A stretch of DNA of 64,000 nt, from NCBI GenBank assembly GCA_963676635.1, contig OY781105.1:496001-560000 (forward strand). The letters are read 5' to 3'. Positions 15,106-23,740 of the stretch are shown here, piece by piece. Position numbers and translations under genes: made by a program. Origin of the DNA: GCA-002708315 sp963676635. GTDB taxonomy: Bacteria > Bacteroidota > Bacteroidia > Bacteroidales > F082. The notes under the pieces are model-generated. The model saw nothing but the letters and a program-made list of their open reading frames with translations. It made no database searches and was not told the origin of the DNA. The stretch's first letter is position 1; every line of letters begins with the position of its first letter.

Positions 15106-16503
15106 CAATAGTGTCCGATAAAAATACAAATTTAATTTTTTAGTTTTTCAAAAGTCTGAATCACAACGCATTAAAATCTTCAATTTGTTCAATTTGAAAA
15201 GTAAGCCCCCTAAAATAGCGTTGGTTGCATTAATTCATCATAGGTTTTCTGCCAATCTTTATCCGGATTCTCAAGAAACCTAACCAGGTGAATGTAATTG
15301 AAAAGATGAATCTTACAGAAACTTACCAGGTTAGAGAATGCCCACGATCGTTTAAGACTCTTTTGTATAACGGTCATTAACAAGTTTGCTATCAAAGCAC
15401 AGTATATCTGTATTTTAATGGCATTCTCATTATCTCCAAGGAAATATTTCAGCGGGAAGTTCTGTTTCAATTGCTTGAACAGTAGCTCTATCTGCCAGCG
15501 TAATTTATAAATGGCTGCAATCAAATCGGCTCTCATTTCAAAAAGATTGGTTAAAAACTCAAAGCGCCTTTTGAGCGCTCTGTCATAGAATATAACCTTA
15601 CGCAACTTCAGAGGCTTAGTTCCAATATCGGTTTTAATCTGAACTTCAATGACTTCATCCTTTTCAACTCCGCAATGTATGCGATCATCAATTTCATTGT
15701 CTGTTATTGTGTCATAAACTGCATTGTCTTTTATACGAGTAACAAAGCCTGTTTTAGAGTTAGTAAATTTGTCAAAAGCCTTATAGTCATTATATCCCTT
15801 GTCAAAAACATAGATAGTATTTGTATCGGGTTTGAGTTTATTCAGAATCATATGATCATGAGTGGCAGCACTGGAAAACCAAACCAATTTTGGTACAGCT
15901 TCATCAACATTAATTACGGTATGAAGTTTTATTCCTCCTTTCTTCTTACCGTTGTGCGGATTTCGGCCAACACATTTTAGTATATCCTTGAAAAGACTGA
16001 TTGTTGAACTGTCAATAATCTCTATCTGCTTATTTATCATGTCTTTAATCCTGCTGTCCGAGATAAAATGACCATACTTTTTAAGAAGCAAATTGTAGAT
16101 ATTACCAAAGACATCTGCATTACGTCGTTTATTTGCATCAGAAAGCGTGCTTTTCTTTGGAATATGGTTCAATTGAAAATGCTTTGTCTTGCCTGATAAG
16201 CCAAGCATTGCACCGCTTACTTCACGGAGTGACGTACACTTTGCAAATGAACAGAATAGCATACTTATCAAGTGATCTTTTGTCTTGAATTTCTTAACGT
16301 AGTGGTCAGAATTGTGCTTCTTTGCACTTGCTGATACAATTGTTGAGTCAATTAATGAAATCAGCTGTCCGAATACCGATGTGCCGAAAAAATGTGTAGT
16401 TTTATACATCTTAGTATTTTAAGTTCGCAAAACCAAAAATACTAAAAAGAGTTGGGAGTATCTTAGGATCTCCCTTCTCTTAATTTTTTATCGGACAACA
16501 GTG
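15106..16503 (-). mobile_element. IS4-type insertion sequence, copy 2
   Basis: Same ends, length and orientation as copy 1. Its right end lies 44 bp before the start of the FISUMP lipoprotein gene, so the insertion probably separated that gene from its original upstream DNA. Confidence 0.9.
15210..16409 (-). CDS. IS4-family transposase (DUF4372-type), copy 2
   Basis: Identical in all 399 residues to the transposase at 11772: DUF4372 N-terminus, IIDSSTISLF and VFDKGYNDY Asp motifs, and YKLRWQIELLFKQLK YREK signature. Identity at protein and DNA level means the two copies separated very recently or are kept equal by gene conversion. Transcription runs away from the FISUMP gene. Confidence 0.93.
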   Translation of the reverse strand: MYKTTHFFGTSVFGQLISLIDSTIVSASAKKHNSDHYVKKFKTKDHLISMLFCSFAKCTSLREVSGAMLGLSGKTKHFQLNHIPKKSTLSDANKRRNADVFGNIYNLLLKKYGHFISDSRIKDMINKQIEIIDSSTISLFKDILKCVGRNPHNGKKKGGIKLHTVINVDEAVPKLVWFSSAATHDHMILNKLKPDTNTIYVFDKGYNDYKAFDKFTNSKTGFVTRIKDNAVYDTITDNEIDDRIHCGVEKDEVIEVQIKTDIGTKPLKLRKVIFYDRALKRRFEFLTNLFEMRADLIAAIYKLRWQIELLFKQLKQNFPLKYFLGDNENAIKIQIYCALIANLLMTVIQKSLKRSWAFSNLVSFCKIHLFNYIHLVRFLENPDKDWQKTYDELMQPTLF

Positions 16504-16512
16504 TTTTATAAA
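16504..16512. repeat. Putative target-site duplication, right
   Basis: TTTTATAAA directly after the second IS copy, matching 11659-11667. Confidence 0.65.
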
Positions 16513-16547
16513 CTATACTCCTAATAATATATAACACAAACAACATC

Positions 16548-17486
16548 ATGAAAACAAAAAATATCCTTATTACATTAATCACTATTTTGGCTGTTATTGC
16601 CTTAGTATTTCAATCTTGTAAAAAAAACGAAGAAGAATCAAACCAACCACCAACATGCAAAATTGTTGCCCCAACAAATAATCAGTCATATGAAATAGGA
16701 GACACAGTAACAATATCAGTAGAGGCCATTGATGGCGATGGTTTCATTACAGAAGTTCGTTTTGCTATAGATGGAGTTGGCAAAGATTCAACCAGCAGTT
16801 ACCCCTTTAATTATATTTGGTCAACAAACTATGAAGATGTTGGATCTCATATAATTAAAGTAACTAGTATTGATAACGAAGGAGGAAGTAGTTCTGATGA
16901 AATTACGATTGAAGTAATTGTTCCCCCCGGAACCCTCTTAGATCGCCGTGACGGACAAATTTATGCCATAGTTGACATAGGCTCACAAACCTGGATGGCC
17001 GAAAACCTAAATTACGAAACTTCCAACAGTTGGTGGTACGATAACAGCAGTGCTAACGGCGATGTTTATGGTAGGTTCTATACATGGGATGCTGCAATGA
17101 ATGGTGAATCTAGTAGCAACAGTGTCCCGAGCGGAGTGCAGGGCATTTGTCCGGATGGATGGCATCTCCCAAGTGATGCTGAATGGACCATTTTTACAGA
17201 TTATCTTGGGGGAGAAAATGTTGCAGGCGAAAAAATGAAAAGCACAAGCGGCTGGAATCACAATGGAAACGGAACCAACTCAAGTGGTTTTAACGCCTTT
17301 CCGGGGGGCTACCGCACTTATTTTGGGACGTTCTACAGCATTGGCTACCTCAGCAGCTGGTGGTCGTCAAGTGAGGACTCAGGTACGATAGCATGGCACT
17401 GGTACCTGAACTACAAACAAAGCCAGATGTACCGGGACACCGACGACAAGAGGACTGGCTATAGCGTCCGTTGCATAAAGGACTGA
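16548..17486 (+). CDS. Lipoprotein with Ig-like domain and FISUMP domain
   Basis: The 312-residue protein has a lipobox signal peptide (LVFQSCKKNEE; Cys about residue 24). Residues about 34-125 form an Ig-like domain (PPTCKIVAPTNNQSYEIGDT, VRFAIDGVGKD, IKVTSIDNEGGSSSDEITI). From about 130 to the end it is a Fibrobacter-succinogenes-major-paralogous (FISUMP, TIGR02145) domain: IVDIGSQTWMAENLNY, YGRFYTWDAAM, CPDGWHLPSDAEWT, GFNAFPGGYR, WWSSSEDS and GYSVRCIKD. Such surface lipoproteins are abundant paralogues in Bacteroidota and Fibrobacter; function is unknown. The second half is visibly GC-richer than the first. The gene starts 44 bp past the composite element. Confidence 0.85.
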   Translation: MKTKNILITLITILAVIALVFQSCKKNEEESNQPPTCKIVAPTNNQSYEIGDTVTISVEAIDGDGFITEVRFAIDGVGKDSTSSYPFNYIWSTNYEDVGSHIIKVTSIDNEGGSSSDEITIEVIVPPGTLLDRRDGQIYAIVDIGSQTWMAENLNYETSNSWWYDNSSANGDVYGRFYTWDAAMNGESSSNSVPSGVQGICPDGWHLPSDAEWTIFTDYLGGENVAGEKMKSTSGWNHNGNGTNSSGFNAFPGGYRTYFGTFYSIGYLSSWWSSSEDSGTIAWHWYLNYKQSQMYRDTDDKRTGYSVRCIKD

Positions 17487-17863
17487 TTTGGACGCGATAG
17501 CGGCCATTGATTCCCGATATTTATCTGTATTGACAAATTACAATTATATCAGTCGGATTTTGAAAAAGAAAAATAAAATTAATGAATAATTACGTTGCCT
17601 GACACTGTTTATACAAGTTGGGGCAAGATAGTAGTAAACTCAAAGGCTGTAGCCCGCTTTAAATTTTCACAGTTTGATAAGTTTGAAGCCCGCAATCGCC
17701 CACATTTGCATATACTTTGCCTTTACCGCCAATGCAGCCACAGAATCACTTTATGCATAAATTAATGACTTTTTTATACATATTGATTTTTAAATGTATA
17801 GATTTTTGGATTTTCTTTACAAAGGCCTTTATCTTTGTATAGATTTTTTTAAATACTTTACAA
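17487..17863. other. Gene-free stretch with small repeats
   Basis: Contains AGTTGGGGC (17616-17624), also present at 11537-11545, and AGCCCGC-type blocks (GGCTGTAGCCCGC about 17645; GAAGCCCGC about 17682) that recur as TTGCAGCCCGC at about 18000. No intact gene. Confidence 0.5.
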
Positions 17864-18025
17864 ATGACAACCTGGGGATTAACAGAATTACTATTAAGCG
17901 TTGATATAGAAACTAAATAAGTTTTGAAAGCTCTACCAAAGGCACACGCTGCATTAGCCGAATTAAAAGGAATTGCATCAACAATCACAAATCAAGGTTT
18001 GCAGCCCGCTTCAATATTGTTGTAA
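17864..18025 (+). pseudogene. Fic-family protein N-terminal remnant
   Basis: From ATG 17864 the frame reads MTTWGLTELLLSVDIETK, then TAA, then in the same frame VLKALPKAHAALAELKGIA and STITNQG. KALPKAHAALAELKGIA is the hallmark opening of Fic/DOC AMP-transferases of the Fic_N type. The body with the HPFxxGNGR motif is missing and an AGCCCGC block follows. It is a dead fragment with one internal stop. Confidence 0.75.
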
Positions 18026-18186
18026 TTTGACAGAAAAGTACCACGCAGTCGACTACTATTCTTAATCACCGTTATACTGTATAAGATGTCCTGAAAAAAT
18101 TCATAGAAAAAATTGGATAGATTATTGCTATACAATTATAAAGTACTTATTTTTGTACTTTATTAATAACATTAAATTTTACAACT

Positions 18187-18441
18187 ATGATTGCAGCTAA
18201 CTACACTGAATTTAGAACTGAATTGAAGAAATTCCTTGACAAAGTTGAAAACAACCATGAAACATTAGTGATTAAGAGAAAGTCCGGCAAAGGGACTGTA
18301 TTAATCTCTTTGGAAGAATATAATTCAATTATGGAAACAGTTCACCTTTTAAGCTCTAAAGCTAATGCTGATAGACTTTATGAATCTATACAACAAATGA
18401 AAAAAGGAGAAACTGTTGAACATGAATTAATTAATGAATAA
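18187..18441 (+). CDS. yefM: YefM-type antitoxin
   Basis: The 84-residue Phd/YefM antitoxin binds and neutralises the YoeB toxin and represses the shared promoter. The N-terminal DNA-binding fold is seen as ANYTEFRTELKKFLDKVENN, followed by VIKRKSGKGTVLISLEEYNS. The acidic C-terminal tail (QQMKKGETVEHELINE) is the toxin-wrapping part. The stop overlaps the toxin ATG (TAATG), the usual coupling. Upstream, GTACTTATTTTTGTAC (18142-18157) is a short palindrome in the promoter region that could be the operator. Confidence 0.92.
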   Translation: MIAANYTEFRTELKKFLDKVENNHETLVIKRKSGKGTVLISLEEYNSIMETVHLLSSKANADRLYESIQQMKKGETVEHELINE

Positions 18442-18701
18442 TGAAAATTACTTTTTCAAAAAATGCATGGGAAGATTATGTTTCATGGCAGAAAGAAGAC
18501 AAAAAAATATTGAAAAGAATTAATCAATTGATTAAAGATATTCAAAGAAATCCATTTCAAGGAATTGGGAATCCTGAACCATTAAAATATGATTTGTCAG
18601 GATTTTGGTCAAGACGAATAGAAAGAGAACACAGATTTGTTTATCAAGTGTTCGAAAAAGAAATACTTATTTATTGTTGTAAATATCATTACGACAGATA
18701 A
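18441..18701 (+). CDS. yoeB: YoeB-type mRNA interferase toxin
   Basis: The 86-residue ribosome-dependent RNase aligns without gaps to E. coli YoeB over 84 positions. Catalytic residues are all kept: Glu46 (NPEPLK), Arg65 (REHRF), His83 and Tyr84 (KYHYDR). It also has the SGFWSRRI block. It overlaps the antitoxin by one base, so the pair is an intact type II toxin-antitoxin module. GCATAACAAC follows 9 bp after the stop, resembling blocks found near other genes of the accessory region. Confidence 0.94.
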   Translation: MKITFSKNAWEDYVSWQKEDKKILKRINQLIKDIQRNPFQGIGNPEPLKYDLSGFWSRRIEREHRFVYQVFEKEILIYCCKYHYDR

Positions 18702-18798
18702 ATTACACAGCATAACAACGGGTCAAAATACACGAAAACATTGTGCGCCATACCAAAAGATACATCAATAAATTATTATCCATTTTAAAATTAAACTT

Positions 18799-20382
18799 AT
18801 GAAAAAACAAACTATTATTGTAGTTATCTTTTTGATCGTTCAAAACATTGCATATTCACACGGATGCTTTCCTGATGGCATCACTTTTGAAACACAATAT
18901 GAAATTGACCATTTTAAAGCAAATAATTCTGAATGCAATAAAATTATCGGCGATGTTATTATCATTGGTGAAAACATTACTAATCTTGATAGCTTAATAA
19001 TTATCGATACTATAGATGGCACATTAAGTATATGCCATAATCCCCAGTTAACCAGCTTGTCAGGTCTGAATAATCTGAAATATATTGGTAATTACTTAAT
19101 TATATATGGTTGTCCAAAATTAAATGATTTAGATGGACTAAATTCATTAACATATGTGTCTAATGGTGTTGAAATTGGGAGCTACGAGGAGAATGCTAAT
19201 TATTCATTAAAGAGCCTGTTTGGACTCGAAAACCTCTCATATATTGGCAACCAATTTTGGATTTATAATAATGATAGTTTAACTACCTTATATGGTTTAG
19301 ATAACTTAACACATGTTGGGTCCCAAATATTGATTTCTCACAATGATGCTTTAATTGATATGTCTTCTATTGAAGTGATACATAAGATAAACGACTTAAT
19401 TATTTCTTCCAATACTGCTCTTGAAAATTTAAGTGGTGTTCAAAACATTCAATCCATCTCTGGAACGTTATCAATACAAAGTAATAATTCCTTATTAAAC
19501 CTTAATGGATTTGATAATTTGGATTCTGTTTACCATCTAAGTTTAATGTATAATGAAAGATTGAAAAATTTTACAGGCTTTGATTCAATAAAATATCTAG
19601 GATGGGCACAAGTCATTGAGAATGATTCTTTGGTCAACTTTTCAGGGTTTTGTAATATTTCAAATCTTGACGGTAGATTGAGTATAAAGAATAATTCTTC
19701 ATTACAAAATTTTGAAGGACTTGAAAATTTAAATACCATTGGTGGCGATCTGGAAATAGGTAATATATTAACAGGAGGTAATATATCACTTACAGACCTA
19801 ACCGGACTTAATAATCTATATTCAATAAATGGAAATTTTTTTATAGCAGATAATTCAGCACTTGTGGACTTATCTGCTCTGGAAAATTTAACATCTATTA
19901 ATGGAGAATTAGAAATAATTTATAATCCCAATCTTGTATCCTTAGAAGGACTTGATAATATTGATCCTAATTCCATAACTTGGTTATCAGTAAATAACAA
20001 CTCAAATTTGTCAATTTGTGCAATTGAAAGTGTATGTCAACATATAATAGATTCGATTGGAAATAATATGATAAGTAATAATGCTTCAGGATGTTTAAAT
20101 CCTACACAAATTAAAGAAACATGTTTAGTTGGAATTCCTGATAATGAGAATGAAATCATATGGTTTTATCCCAATCCTGCAGTAAGTCAGCTCGAATTGA
20201 ATGTTGATTTGGTTAGTGATTTTTACTCAATTAATATTTATAATCAGCTGGGAGAATTAGTATTAAGATCAAAGATAAACGAACCAGTAATTGATATTAC
20301 TTCAATCAATGAAGGACTATATATTATCGAATTAATAAGTGAAAGGTTTTGTAAAAGAGACAAACTAATTATTAACAAATAA
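18799..20382 (+). CDS. Secreted leucine-rich repeat protein with T9SS type A sorting domain
   Basis: The 527 residues begin with a signal peptide (MKKQTIIVVIFLIVQNIAYS). Residues about 45-410 carry many repeats of the receptor-L-domain/LRR type, with elements such as LTSLSGLNNLKYIGNYLII and LTTLYGLDNLTHVGSQILI at roughly 22-25-residue spacing. A Cys-rich cap (CAIESVCQHI, ASGCLNPTQIKETC) follows. The last about 75 residues (WFYPNPAVSQLELNV, YNQLGELVLRSK, ITSINEGLYIIEL, KLIINK) are a T9SS type A (Por secretion) sorting domain, so the protein is exported and attached or released by the type IX system. It is likely an adhesin or binding protein; ligand unknown. Confidence 0.85.
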   Translation: MKKQTIIVVIFLIVQNIAYSHGCFPDGITFETQYEIDHFKANNSECNKIIGDVIIIGENITNLDSLIIIDTIDGTLSICHNPQLTSLSGLNNLKYIGNYLIIYGCPKLNDLDGLNSLTYVSNGVEIGSYEENANYSLKSLFGLENLSYIGNQFWIYNNDSLTTLYGLDNLTHVGSQILISHNDALIDMSSIEVIHKINDLIISSNTALENLSGVQNIQSISGTLSIQSNNSLLNLNGFDNLDSVYHLSLMYNERLKNFTGFDSIKYLGWAQVIENDSLVNFSGFCNISNLDGRLSIKNNSSLQNFEGLENLNTIGGDLEIGNILTGGNISLTDLTGLNNLYSINGNFFIADNSALVDLSALENLTSINGELEIIYNPNLVSLEGLDNIDPNSITWLSVNNNSNLSICAIESVCQHIIDSIGNNMISNNASGCLNPTQIKETCLVGIPDNENEIIWFYPNPAVSQLELNVDLVSDFYSINIYNQLGELVLRSKINEPVIDITSINEGLYIIELISERFCKRDKLIINK

Positions 20383-20601
20383 GATTAGTGCCCACCAATA
20401 AAAAACAAGCAAAGCTCCCCTCCTCCCCCCCATTCATAGAATCCCGAATACTAAAGTTCAATAAAACATGGTGAAAATGCAGTATAAGTATTTTCCGGAT
20501 TAATACATTAACAAAATTAATAAAATCCTGTCAATCCTGAAATCCTGTTCAGATAATAAAAAGTTTTGAAGGTAATTCACCTCACCTTGTCCCTTTATTC
20601 T

Positions 20602-20762
20602 CTAGCCTAAAGTCGTAGGGCTAGTGAAGTATGATGATATTTGGAATTGTTTCTGGAGTGCCTCATCCTACCCACCTTCTCCAAAGCTATGGTGGGTGCG
20701 AAAGGAATGAGTCAAGAGTAGTATATGACACTATTCTTCATTTTTCATTCTTCATTTTTCAT
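20602..20762 (+). repeat. Dispersed repeat D, copy 2
   Basis: Same orientation and block order as 6455-6629, including CCTCATCCTACCCACCTTCT and the ATTTTTCATT run. The rest of the gap 20383-20846 holds CAGGATT-type and TTGTCCC-type low complexity and no gene. Confidence 0.75.
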
Positions 20763-20846
20763 TCCCTTTTCCCCTTGTATCTTTGAGAAACCGGTGAGCG
20801 CTCAGGGGGAGTCTCATCTCACGCTATTTGTGGTTTTATAACTTGA

Positions 20847-21854
20847 TTATTTTGAATAATAAGCCTCAATTCTGTCGTTTACATTTTGCTGCAGGTTTCT
20901 GTAAAAGAAAATCTGATCATAATCATGATATGCTCCATATGGCTGTCTTTCCGGATCGTAATAATCATCAGGATTTGGCATTGTAACAGCCAGTGCTCCA
21001 TCATAACGAATATAGGCGTCCGTGAAATGGTATATCTCCTGCGTTATATTGCCGTTTTCATCAGTCCATACAGCTCCCAGATTCTGATCTTGAGAAGCGT
21101 AAGTAGTGTCGACAGACCAGATTAATGGGTTTACACATAATGCACCAGTTTGAAATGATGATGATTCATAATGCTGGTAATCCAGAGTGTTATAGGTAAT
21201 TACTACACCTATATCATTTTCAGTTTTGGCTAATTTTATCCAGGGGTAATCAACAGTATCACTTGGGAACATAGATACACCTGTTAAATATGCTGCAACA
21301 AACAGGTCGGTATAATCAGAATTGTCAAATTCATTTCTTAACATATCGGCTAATATTCCGGACCCCTGACTATGACCTACTAAAATAAATGGTCTTCCAT
21401 TATTTAAATTCTGCATATAGTATTCAAAAGCGTCAACAACATCGCCATAAGCTTTGTTTAATAATTCTGTTGCTTCGTCAACAGGAAGGTCGTTAAATCC
21501 ATCACGATACATCTGTCTGTAATATGGGACAAAAATATTACAATATGGAGAATACAATCCCATTTGCGAGTTCATTTTATCAATAACATCCTGTCTGTTA
21601 TTTTCATCAGTTATATCCATATTAGGAGGAATCGAATCCCAATAAACAGTCGGATAAGCATAAAATACATCAACACTTTTAACAGGTGTTGGTATAGAAG
21701 CCCAATTATATGTGTCGGAATAGTCGATAGTGCTATCACAATCACAATCCTCCTTATTACAACTAGTAAATGTAATGAAAATCAGGGTTGATAAAAAAAA
21801 TGTTAAATAATTGATGTAACCTAAATAATTCAAATTCTTGTTGTTAGTTTTCAT
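20847..21854 (-). CDS. DUF3089 lipoprotein, putative serine hydrolase
   Basis: The 335-residue protein has a lipobox signal peptide (LIFITFTSCNKED; Cys about residue 32). VDVFYAYPTVYWDS near the N-terminus and the nucleophile elbow GHSQGSG (RPFILVGHSQGS) match DUF3089, an alpha/beta-hydrolase-like family. The C-terminal YHDYDQIFFYRNL offers a His for the triad. The region DNNRQDVIDK-like between strands is typical in length. It is transcribed alone on the minus strand. Substrate is unknown; an esterase role at the cell surface is a fair inference. Confidence 0.8.
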   Translation of the reverse strand: MKTNNKNLNYLGYINYLTFFLSTLIFITFTSCNKEDCDCDSTIDYSDTYNWASIPTPVKSVDVFYAYPTVYWDSIPPNMDITDENNRQDVIDKMNSQMGLYSPYCNIFVPYYRQMYRDGFNDLPVDEATELLNKAYGDVVDAFEYYMQNLNNGRPFILVGHSQGSGILADMLRNEFDNSDYTDLFVAAYLTGVSMFPSDTVDYPWIKLAKTENDIGVVITYNTLDYQHYESSSFQTGALCVNPLIWSVDTTYASQDQNLGAVWTDENGNITQEIYHFTDAYIRYDGALAVTMPNPDDYYDPERQPYGAYHDYDQIFFYRNLQQNVNDRIEAYYSK

Positions 21855-22365
21855 AAAACTCTTGTTTTGCTAATTAAACATTAAGGTGGTTCTAAAAAAC
21901 TCTTTATATTGCTTTTAATTCTTCATAATCTATAGAACCCATTAATAGATTTTTCTGAACTCGTTCAAAAATACTATATTTGTTTAAATTAAATCATATC
22001 ATATTATAATTATTATTCGAAACTCTATTTCCGTTAAGAAATACTTTAAGCATGATTTGTAACTAATCAGTGTGCATAAAATTTGTTAGAATGCATAAAA
22101 AATTTGAGTTATTAGCAATTTCAAACCGATAAGGCTTCAATATTTAATCAATTTAACTGTTAGGTTAAAAGTCCAGTGATATCAACAAAAAACTTTGTTC
22201 ATTCTAAATAAAAACTGTTGTAAATACTTGAATATCATAAATCATTATCGGTACTTTGTAGTATAAGGACAGAGACTTTAGGATAAAGTTAAATCATAGC
22301 GGACCTTTTTATTAATGTTAATCAACTTACACAATAATTCGAAATAAAATAATACCTCCTATAAA
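21855..22365. other. Gene-free stretch
   Basis: AT-rich, no convincing reading frame or repeat. It separates two minus-strand transcription units, so it should hold the promoter of the DUF3089 gene at its left end. Confidence 0.6.
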
Positions 22366-22396
22366 TAAAAAAAACCAACCGGAGGCTGGTTTCTTA
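22366..22396 (-). terminator. Rho-independent terminator of the FKBP operon
   Basis: On the minus strand, AAACCAGCCTCCGGTTGGTTT is followed by a run of T. It lies directly after the stop at 22400. Confidence 0.85.
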
Positions 22397-22399
22397 AGT

Positions 22400-23731
22400 T
22401 TATTTTATATCAGTTATTTCAAGTTCAAAAACCAAAGGCGAATAAGGTTTAAGCTCTTTAGATCGCTGATAACTTCCATATCCAAGATCAGACGGTATCA
22501 GCATCCATGCTTTGCTTCCTTTACTCATCATTCTTATAGCTTCTTCCCAGCCTTTTATAACAGCACCTGTGCCCACAGTAAATGTAAATGGTGTTTTATC
22601 TACATAAGAAGACTGTAGTACATTTCCATTTAAATCATAATGTACATATTCAATTGTAACCACGTTACCAGAATCTGGTATTATACCATCACCAGCCTCA
22701 ATCTCAGAAAAATACAGACCGGATTCTGTAGGCGTCAAAGAAATATCATTTTCTTCAAGATAGTTTTTAATACGCTCTGGTTCTAAAGCTTTCAACAAAG
22801 CTTTTTCCTTTTCATCTTCCTCCTTATACCGTTTTCTGTCGGCCTGCACTTCTTCAATAGTCCGGATAGCTATCAGTTTCACCTTATATAATAATGTAGT
22901 ATACCCCTCAACAACTTCCATACCCTGACTTCCTACTCCAATCCATGATGGAACAATGAACTCAGCCGTTTCACCAGTATTAAGATGTCCAAGACCTTCC
23001 ATAAATCCCTCGGTGTCAAACCCTTTTCCATATTCAACATCCAACGGACGTTCATCAAAATTGTTAAACAGCAATGATCCGTCCAACTCCTTAACGGATA
23101 TATATATCTGGCACATATCGCCTGCAATCGGTGTACGCCCCCTACCCTTTTCCAATGGTATAACATAAAGCCCTGATTCAGTTGGCGCAACATCTATATT
23201 ATTTTTAACAATATAATTTTGAAGAATTATTTTTTCATTCTGTAATTTGTTCTGATTATAATCCTTGGTCGACATATGATCCAGAAGCTTGATATCATAA
23301 TAAAGATAACTTCCGGGAACAATAAACTCAGGCACTTCAGGTAAACCTGCAGTAACAATATAAAACGAATCAGCAACAACAGCAAATGACATTGAGTCAC
23401 CAGTACCCATCATATAAAGCGCATCATACAAATCACCTTTAAATGTTGGTTTTATAACTGGAAAAGACATGGGCTCGTCCATTGAACTACTATTAAAAAG
23501 AACTGAATCATCAGTCCTGTATTGAAGATTAACAGTTACAATTTCATCATTACTAACCAAAGTTGTATCATCACCATTATAATGGACTTTAAACAAGGTA
23601 CCATTATCGGCTTTCTTATACCCTGAAGGTCCATTGCTATCAGCGCATGAAAAAATAACCGTAGCCAGGAGTAAGGCCACGGTTATCTTTAAATATGCTT
23701 TAGCTCCTTTTATTAGAAAACTATCAGACAT
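22400..23731 (-). CDS. Lipoprotein with three FKBP-type domains
   Basis: The 443-residue protein has a signal sequence with lipobox (LLATVIFSCADSN). Three FKBP-like units follow. The first (about 45-155; EIVTVNLQYRTDDSVLF, FKGDLYDALYMM) and second (about 180-290; MCQIYISVKELDGSLLF, FMEGLGHLNTG) are diverged. The third (about 335-443) is canonical: VTIEYVHYDLNGNVLQSS, TVGTGAVIKGWEEAIRMM, KAWMLIPSDLGYGS and SPLVFELEITDIK. FKBPs catalyse peptidyl-prolyl isomerisation and act as chaperones; here the site is the envelope. A charged linker (about 295-325) separates domains two and three. It is the last gene of a four-gene operon, 9 bp after the previous stop. Confidence 0.85.
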   Translation of the reverse strand: MSDSFLIKGAKAYLKITVALLLATVIFSCADSNGPSGYKKADNGTLFKVHYNGDDTTLVSNDEIVTVNLQYRTDDSVLFNSSSMDEPMSFPVIKPTFKGDLYDALYMMGTGDSMSFAVVADSFYIVTAGLPEVPEFIVPGSYLYYDIKLLDHMSTKDYNQNKLQNEKIILQNYIVKNNIDVAPTESGLYVIPLEKGRGRTPIAGDMCQIYISVKELDGSLLFNNFDERPLDVEYGKGFDTEGFMEGLGHLNTGETAEFIVPSWIGVGSQGMEVVEGYTTLLYKVKLIAIRTIEEVQADRKRYKEEDEKEKALLKALEPERIKNYLEENDISLTPTESGLYFSEIEAGDGIIPDSGNVVTIEYVHYDLNGNVLQSSYVDKTPFTFTVGTGAVIKGWEEAIRMMSKGSKAWMLIPSDLGYGSYQRSKELKPYSPLVFELEITDIK

Positions 23732-23740
23732 ATTATTTTT

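Larger units (their letters stand above)
11668..16503. mobile_element. Composite-transposon-like structure (IS - cargo - IS)
   Basis: Two identical 1398-bp IS copies in direct orientation (11668-13065 and 15106-16503) enclose 2040 bp of cargo: one lipoprotein gene, a sorting-domain remnant and hairpins. The outer flanks share TTTTATAAA while the inner flanks (ATAATTTTT and TTTTTAAAT) differ. This is what a single transposition of the whole unit would leave. Homologous recombination of a circular IS-cargo molecule into a resident IS is the alternative. Confidence 0.6.

Noticed and set aside
16548..17486. Diversity-generating retroelement target
   Set aside because: No reverse transcriptase, template repeat or accessory gene is seen in the window; kept only as a question in the findings.
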